A stretch of 64,000 bases of DNA from Bifidobacterium scardovii JCM 12489 = DSM 13734 (GTDB lineage Bacteria > Actinomycetota > Actinomycetes > Actinomycetales > Bifidobacteriaceae). Positions 58,995 through 64,000 of this stretch are shown piece after piece. The DNA is taken from assembly GCF_001042635.1 (NCBI RefSeq), contig NZ_AP012331.1, forward strand, positions 2,046,001-2,110,000. The letters are read 5' to 3'. The number at the start of each line of letters is the position of its first letter. Position 1 is the stretch's first letter. A program made the translations under genes and the position numbers. The notes beneath the pieces were generated by a model that was not told the origin of the DNA, ran no database searches, and saw only the letters and a program-made list of their open reading frames with translations.

Positions 58995-61900
58995 CTATGC
59001 CTCCCCGCGGTCGAGTTTCTGGCTGACGACGGCGGTGATGCCGTCGGCGCGCATCGTGACGCCGTACAAGGCGTCGGCGATCGACATCGTGCGCTGCTGG
59101 TGCGTGATGATGATGAGCTGCGCGTGCTCGCGCAGCTGGTTGAACGCATTGATCAGACGGGTCAGGTTCACGTCGTCGAGCGCGGCCTCGACCTCGTCCA
59201 TCACATAGAAGGGGCTCGGGCGCGCGGTGAAGATCGCGAACAGCAGCGCCAGCGCGGTCAGCGACCGCTCCCCGCCGGACAGCAGGCTCAGCTGCTTGAC
59301 GCGCTTGCCGGCCGGGCTCGCCTCGACGATCACGCCGGTGGTGAGCATATCCTGCGGGTTGTCCAGCCGCAGCCGCCCCGTTCCCCCGGGGAACAGCGTG
59401 GCGAATACGCGCTCGAACGCGGCCGCCGTATCCTCGAACGCGCTGGAGAACACCTCGACCATCGTTGCGTCGAGATCCCTGATGAGCTGCATCAGGTCAT
59501 CGCGCGACTTGGCCACGTCGTTGCGCTGGTCGTTGAGGTACTGGTTGCGCGTCTGCAGCGCGTCGTATTCCTCGGTGGCCAGCGGATTGACCTTGCCGAG
59601 AGCGGCCAGATCGCGGCGCGCCTTCTCCAGACGCTTGGACTGTTCGGCGCGCACATACGGCACGGTCTCATAGCGCTCGGCGACGCCGGATACGCCGTCC
59701 GCCTCAGTGTTCGCTGCGGTGTTCGCTGCGGTGTCCGTCACGGAGCCGCCGGCGCCGCCGCTCACGCCCGCCGCGCGCTCCGCGCCATCCGCACCGTCGT
59801 CCTCACCGGGCTCCCCCGTCTCCAGCGGCACGGGCCGGCCGTTGTCGTCGAGCACCGGCACCGGCTGGTCGGGACCGTAGTCACGGATCAGCGCGTCCAC
59901 GTCCACGCCCAGATCGTCGGCGATCCGCTGCGTGATCTGGCCGTATTCGGCGGCGAGCCGCTCGCGGTTCACGTCAAGCACATGCTCGCGCGCGACCAGA
60001 TCGCTGACCTTCGGCTCGATCCGGTTGCGCTGCGCGCGCAGTTCCTTCAGCTCCTCGTCATGGCTGGATGCGTCCGCCTGCAACGCATCGCGCTTGGCGG
60101 CGGTCTCGGCGAGGGCGCCCCCGACCAGCTCGGCCACGGCCTGCGCGTCCGAGGCGATGCGGCGCGTGCGCTCGGCCTGCGCGCGGCGCTGCTCGTTCAG
60201 CGCCGTGATGCGCTCGCGCCTGGCCGCGGCCTCCTTCGCCTGATCGCGCAGCAAACCGGACTGGCGGGACAGGGATTCCGCCTTGCGGCTCGCCTCGGTC
60301 CACGCGATCTTCGCCGTCGTCTCCTGCTCGCGCGTGGCGTTCAAGGCGCGCTCGAGGCCGCGTTCCCGCTCGGCGAGCTCGTCCGAATCGACATGATCGC
60401 CGCCGCCGGCCTGGGCTGCCTCGAGCGCCCGGTTCAGATCGTCGACCTTGAGCTGATGCGATTCCCGGGATTCGCGCGACGCCTTGATCTTGCCGTCCAA
60501 GGCGCTGATCTGCCGCTCGAACGAGGCGACGCGATCGGTGGAGGCCCGCAACGATTTGGCGGTCTGCTCGGCCTTCAGCCGCGCCTCGGTACGCTTGGTC
60601 GCGGCCTGATCCACGGCGAGCCTCGCCCGGTCGCGTTCGGCTCGCGCCTGATCGACCTGCGCGGCCAGTTCGCCGGACTGCTCCCGCAGCGCCTTGGCCT
60701 GCTGCAGCGCCTTGTCGCGGCGCGCCGCCAAGGACAGGTCGCTCTGCGACAGCGATGACCCGCCGACGGCGCCTACCGGATTGACGATCTCCCCCGCCTT
60801 GGTGACCGCCTGCGCGAACCGCGGCTCGCCCTCCTTGCCGCCGGCGCGCACGGCGTCGATCGCCTCATCCAGCGTATCGGTCGCGGCGACGTCGGCGAGC
60901 AGCAGCCGCACGGCCCGCACGACCCCGTCCACGATGCCGGGATCGGCCGCAGCGCCGGGGTTCGCCGTCACCAAGGCCGCAGCGCTGCGCGGATCGATGC
61001 CGACACCGGTATCGCCGTCACCGGCCTCATCATCGGTATCCTTGCCACCGGCGGACTCGCCGCCGTCACCGGCCAGCGGCGTGAGCACCACGGCCTTGCC
61101 GAGCCGGTCCTCGCGCGCGCGGTCGAGCGCGTGGCGCATCTGCCCCTCGCCGGGCACGACGATCGCGCCGGCGAACGCGTCGAGCGCGTGCGCCACAGCC
61201 TCTTCCCAGCCATCGGCCACATGCAGGAAGTCGGCGATGCGCCCCAGCGCGCCGACCCCGGCGTCCCGTTCGAGCGACCCGGAGGCGTTGCGGCTGTCCA
61301 GGGTGTCGTTCAGGGCATCGGCCTTGGCCTGCAGCGAGATCACCTTGCCATCGACGTCACGCCGCCGGTCCTCCACGGCGTTCAGGGCGTCCTGCCGATC
61401 GGCCAGCGCGCTGCGGGCCTCGGCCAGCGCCTCGGCGCCGTCGTCGGCGGCTCCGATCTCGGATTCGCGTTCCAGCGCGTCGCGCTGCGTTGCGGACTGG
61501 TCGCGCTGGGCCGCCAGACCGTCCCGCTGCGAGGCGAAGTCGCGGCTTCTGGTCTGTTCCAGCTGCACCGCCGACTCCTCGCGGGCGATCAGCTCGCGCA
61601 GATTCGCGATCCTCGCCTCACGCTCCTGCGTGGTGCGGCGCAGCTCGGTGATCGTCTGGCGCACCGAGGCGAGCTTTTTCTCGTCGTCGGCGCGCTGTTC
61701 GGTGGCCCTGTCGAGCGCGAGCCGTGCGTCCGATACGCGCCGCTGCTGGCCACCCGCCTGCGCGTCGAGCTCGTCCGCGCGCTTCGACAGCAGTTCCGGG
61801 TCCTCGCCCATGGCGGTGACCACCTGGCCCTCCAGCGAGCGCCCGCGCTCCTCAGCCAGCGAGGCCAGCGAGCGCAGCCGTTCCTGGATGCGCGACAGGT

Positions 61901-62774
61901 CGTGCCAATACTGGTTGACCCGCGCGATGGCCGGGGACGCTTCGGAGCTCATCGCCTCGACCTGCTCGATGCGCAGCTTGACCTGCGCCAGCTCGCGCTG
62001 GGCTCCGGCCAGTTCGGCGCGCACCGACGTCAGTTCGGCGCGCACCTGATCGCGGCGCTGCATGGAGCGGACGGCGTCCTCGGCGTAGAGCCGCGACTGC
62101 GCGTCGCGCAACGAGACCTGGATGCTTTCGGCCCGCCGCGAGATGCGCGCCTGGCGGCCAAGCGGCCCCATCTGGCGGCGGATCTCGCCAAGCAGGTCGT
62201 CCAGTCTGGACAGGTTCGTCTCGGTGTTCGCCAGCTTGCGCAGCGCGCGTTCCTTGCGCTTGCGGTGCTTGAGGATGCCGGCGGCCTCCTCGATGAACGC
62301 GCGGTGCCCGCTCGGATCGGCCCTGAGGATCGCGTCGAGGCGCCCCTGGCCCACGATCACGTGCATCTGCTGGCCCAGCCCGGTGTCGCTCAGCAGTTCC
62401 TGGATGTCGAGCAGACGGCAGGTCGAGCCGTTGATCGCGTATTCGGAGCCGCCGTTGCGGAAGATCGTGCGCGAGATCGTCACTTCCGTGTAGTCGATGT
62501 TCAGCGTGCGGTCCGTGTTGTCGATGGTGAGCGACACCTGCGCGCGGCCGAGCGGCGGGCGCGACGAGGTGCCCGCGAAGATCACGTCCTCCATCGAGGT
62601 ACCGCGCAGGTTCTTCGCGCCCTGCTCGCCCATCACCCACGTCAGGGCGTCGACGATGTTCGACTTGCCCGAGCCGTTGGGACCGACGACGGCCGTGATC
62701 CCCGGCTCGAAGCGCAGCGTGGTCGCCGACGCGAAGGACTTGAAGCCCCTGAGCGTGAGTTCCTTGAGATACAT
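58995..62774 (-). CDS. smc: Chromosome segregation ATPase SMC
   Basis: 1259 residues. Walker A GPNGSGKSN is at 31-39; long coiled coils flank a hinge at about 510-680 (ASGSLERDAGVGALGRIADF, ..AVTKAGEIVNPVGAVGGSSL); the C-terminal head has the signature LLSGGERSLTALALLFA and Walker B PFYVMDEVEAALDD. A low-complexity insert rich in Ala, Gly, Asp and Thr sits just before the second head. It forms condensin with ScpA and ScpB. It lies 21 nt after folC on the same strand. Confidence 0.97.
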   Translation of the reverse strand: MYLKELTLRGFKSFASATTLRFEPGITAVVGPNGSGKSNIVDALTWVMGEQGAKNLRGTSMEDVIFAGTSSRPPLGRAQVSLTIDNTDRTLNIDYTEVTISRTIFRNGGSEYAINGSTCRLLDIQELLSDTGLGQQMHVIVGQGRLDAILRADPSGHRAFIEEAAGILKHRKRKERALRKLANTETNLSRLDDLLGEIRRQMGPLGRQARISRRAESIQVSLRDAQSRLYAEDAVRSMQRRDQVRAELTSVRAELAGAQRELAQVKLRIEQVEAMSSEASPAIARVNQYWHDLSRIQERLRSLASLAEERGRSLEGQVVTAMGEDPELLSKRADELDAQAGGQQRRVSDARLALDRATEQRADDEKKLASVRQTITELRRTTQEREARIANLRELIAREESAVQLEQTRSRDFASQRDGLAAQRDQSATQRDALERESEIGAADDGAEALAEARSALADRQDALNAVEDRRRDVDGKVISLQAKADALNDTLDSRNASGSLERDAGVGALGRIADFLHVADGWEEAVAHALDAFAGAIVVPGEGQMRHALDRAREDRLGKAVVLTPLAGDGGESAGGKDTDDEAGDGDTGVGIDPRSAAALVTANPGAAADPGIVDGVVRAVRLLLADVAATDTLDEAIDAVRAGGKEGEPRFAQAVTKAGEIVNPVGAVGGSSLSQSDLSLAARRDKALQQAKALREQSGELAAQVDQARAERDRARLAVDQAATKRTEARLKAEQTAKSLRASTDRVASFERQISALDGKIKASRESRESHQLKVDDLNRALEAAQAGGGDHVDSDELAERERGLERALNATREQETTAKIAWTEASRKAESLSRQSGLLRDQAKEAAARRERITALNEQRRAQAERTRRIASDAQAVAELVGGALAETAAKRDALQADASSHDEELKELRAQRNRIEPKVSDLVAREHVLDVNRERLAAEYGQITQRIADDLGVDVDALIRDYGPDQPVPVLDDNGRPVPLETGEPGEDDGADGAERAAGVSGGAGGSVTDTAANTAANTEADGVSGVAERYETVPYVRAEQSKRLEKARRDLAALGKVNPLATEEYDALQTRNQYLNDQRNDVAKSRDDLMQLIRDLDATMVEVFSSAFEDTAAAFERVFATLFPGGTGRLRLDNPQDMLTTGVIVEASPAGKRVKQLSLLSGGERSLTALALLFAIFTARPSPFYVMDEVEAALDDVNLTRLINAFNQLREHAQLIIITHQQRTMSIADALYGVTMRADGITAVVSQKLDRGEA

Positions 62775-62795
62775 GCGGATCGTCCGTCGGCCGCG

Positions 62796-64000
62796 TTACC
62801 GGTCGGTTCCGGCGCCGGCGGCCGGGCCGCCGTCCGCCTCGTCGCCGTGCCGGCCGTGCCCCTGGGCCTCCTCCTGGGCGGCTTCCTGCGCAAGTTTCGA
62901 CAGGCCGAAGTCGCCGAAGTCGTCCTCGAGGAAATCGGGGTTCGCGTCGGAGTCGAAGTCGCGGTCGGCGGCGTCCTCGTCCGCCTTGGGCGCGGCGGCC
63001 CCGCCGAGGTTCGGCTCGACACGGTCGGCCTTCGGCTTGGCCAGATCCGGGTTCATCCGCTCCTTGAGCAGCACGCGCGCGTCGCCGGCGGTCACGAAGC
63101 TGCCGCAGATGAGCACGCCGCGGCCGTAGCCGACGCCCAGCTCGTCGTCGACGTCGACCATGTCGACGGCGGCCTGGATCGCGTCCGGCAGCGAGTCGAC
63201 GCGGGTCACGCGGTCGGGGCCGAACACGCCGACGGCGATCTTCTCCAGGTCCTCGGCGGGCATGACGCGGTCGCGCCACGAGTTCTCGGTGACGACGATG
63301 TGGCTCAGGATCGGCTCGAGCACGCCGAGATACTCCTCGACCTGCTTGTCGCCCATCATGGCGACCACGCCGACCAGCTGCTGGAAGTCGTAGCTTTCCT
63401 CGATGGCCGCGCGCAGCGCCTCGGCGGCGTTCACGTTGTGGCCGCCGTCGATGATGATGGTCGGCGAGGTGCGGACCTGTTCGATGCGGCCGGGCACCTT
63501 GACCCCGCCCAGCGCCTCGGCGACCAGTTCGCCGTCCAGCGCGCCGGACACGGGGATGACCGCCTCGGCCGCGGCGAGCGCCGCGAGCGCGTTGTGCGCC
63601 TGATGCTCGCCGAACTTCGCGATCGGCACGTCCTCGTAACGGCCCATCGGCGTGGTCAGCGTGGCGATCTGCCCACCGACCGCCGGCGTGCGGCCGCCGA
63701 CCTCCATCTCGTAGCCGTCGCGCACCAGGGTCGCGCCGTTGCGCCGCGCCGCCTCTTCGATGATCGGCATGACCTCCTCCTCGTGCGGCTGGCGGCCGAT
63801 CACGGCCGTGCAGCCGGGCTTGATGATGCCGACCTTCTGCTCGGCGATCTTCTGCACGGTGTCGCCGAGCCACTGCATGTGGTCCATGTCGATCGGGCCG
63901 ATGACGGCGGCGTCGGCGTTCAGCACGTTGGTCGCGTCCTGCAGGCCACCCATGCCGACCTCGACGATGGCCACGTCGACCGGGGCGTCGGCGAACTTCC
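62796..64000 (-). CDS. folC: Folylpolyglutamate / dihydrofolate synthase, partial at the window edge
   Basis: The N-terminus, with the ATP loop, is beyond the right edge; the visible 401 residues begin in frame at KFADAPVDVAIVEVGMGGLQ. Mur-ligase family motifs include GPIDMDHMQWLGDTVQKIAE, EHQAHNALAALAAAEAV and IIIDGGHNVNAAEALRAA. It adds glutamate to folates. The C-terminal 90 residues are an acidic, low-complexity extension (DEDAADRDFDSDANPDFLED) beyond the usual end. smc follows. Confidence 0.93.
   Translation of the reverse strand, partial: KFADAPVDVAIVEVGMGGLQDATNVLNADAAVIGPIDMDHMQWLGDTVQKIAEQKVGIIKPGCTAVIGRQPHEEEVMPIIEEAARRNGATLVRDGYEMEVGGRTPAVGGQIATLTTPMGRYEDVPIAKFGEHQAHNALAALAAAEAVIPVSGALDGELVAEALGGVKVPGRIEQVRTSPTIIIDGGHNVNAAEALRAAIEESYDFQQLVGVVAMMGDKQVEEYLGVLEPILSHIVVTENSWRDRVMPAEDLEKIAVGVFGPDRVTRVDSLPDAIQAAVDMVDVDDELGVGYGRGVLICGSFVTAGDARVLLKERMNPDLAKPKADRVEPNLGGAAAPKADEDAADRDFDSDANPDFLEDDFGDFGLSKLAQEAAQEEAQGHGRHGDEADGGPAAGAGTDR

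Overview
This window is a 64-kb chromosomal segment of a high-GC Gram-positive bacterium, almost certainly a Bifidobacterium. The evidence is very high GC with strong third-position G/C bias, an actinobacterial gene order (trmA-like / DUF3159 / DUF3710; xerD-parA-scpA-scpB; smc-folC), a bL37 microprotein, an aconitase of the kind used in the partial TCA branch to glutamate, a MurE without the DAP-type DNPR motif beside a FemAB-like ligase, LacI-type operators, and leaderless genes. The species cannot be fixed from sequence alone. No rRNA, tRNA, prophage or cas genes were seen.

Layout. 0-4.4 kb: the left edge cuts an IS3-family copy; then a BI-1 membrane protein, a DUF5067 protein and a two-component pair. 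4.5-9 kb: a DUF262-RAMA protein (probable defence gene), a nicotinamidase and an MFS exporter. 9-14.5 kb: aconitase and a CtpE-like P-type ATPase. 14.5-16.4 kb: a patchy region with a possible small RNA, a transglutaminase-like gene and a half-length binding-protein lipoprotein. 16.5-20.4 kb: an RNA methyltransferase, DUF3159, DUF3710 and exonuclease III. 20.5-26.6 kb: a complete peptide ABC importer whose two ATPases are fused. 27-32.3 kb: XerC, a small DUF6725-like protein, then pheA-tyrA and a membrane gene flanked on both sides by dense arrays of short GC-rich palindromic repeats. 32.6-37 kb: typA, then a niacin-type MFS transporter and an NrtR regulator with NrtR-like operators. 37.2-40.8 kb: scpB-scpA-parA-xerD. 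41-42.4 kb: infC-rpmI-rplT. 42.7-47.7 kb: a spermidine-synthase-like membrane protein, thiamine pyrophosphokinase, gap, a 63-bp tandem repeat and ybaK. 47.8-49.2 kb: a complete IS3-family element. 49.6-53.2 kb: ispH, two tandem aldose 1-epimerases each with a LacI-type operator, and bL37. 53-57 kb: ECF sigma/anti-sigma, divergent from murE-femX. 57.2-64 kb: an oppA paralogue frameshifted in its signal peptide, then smc and a partial folC.

How the genes connect: peptide uptake (oppA-oppDF and the broken paralogue), NAD precursor salvage (pncA, niaP-like, nrtR), cell-wall stem and cross-bridge synthesis (murE, femX), chromosome organisation (smc, scpA, scpB, parA, xerC, xerD) and central sugar metabolism (gap and epimerases under LacI-type sites).

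The most unusual material is non-coding. One family of hairpins shares the arms GGCTCCCCTC/GAGGGGAGCC but carries locus-specific, perfectly self-complementary outer arms; the IS3 element has landed in the loop of these hairpins twice. Two palindromic arrays flank the aromatic amino-acid locus, and a 63-bp tandem hairpin repeat lies between gap and ybaK.
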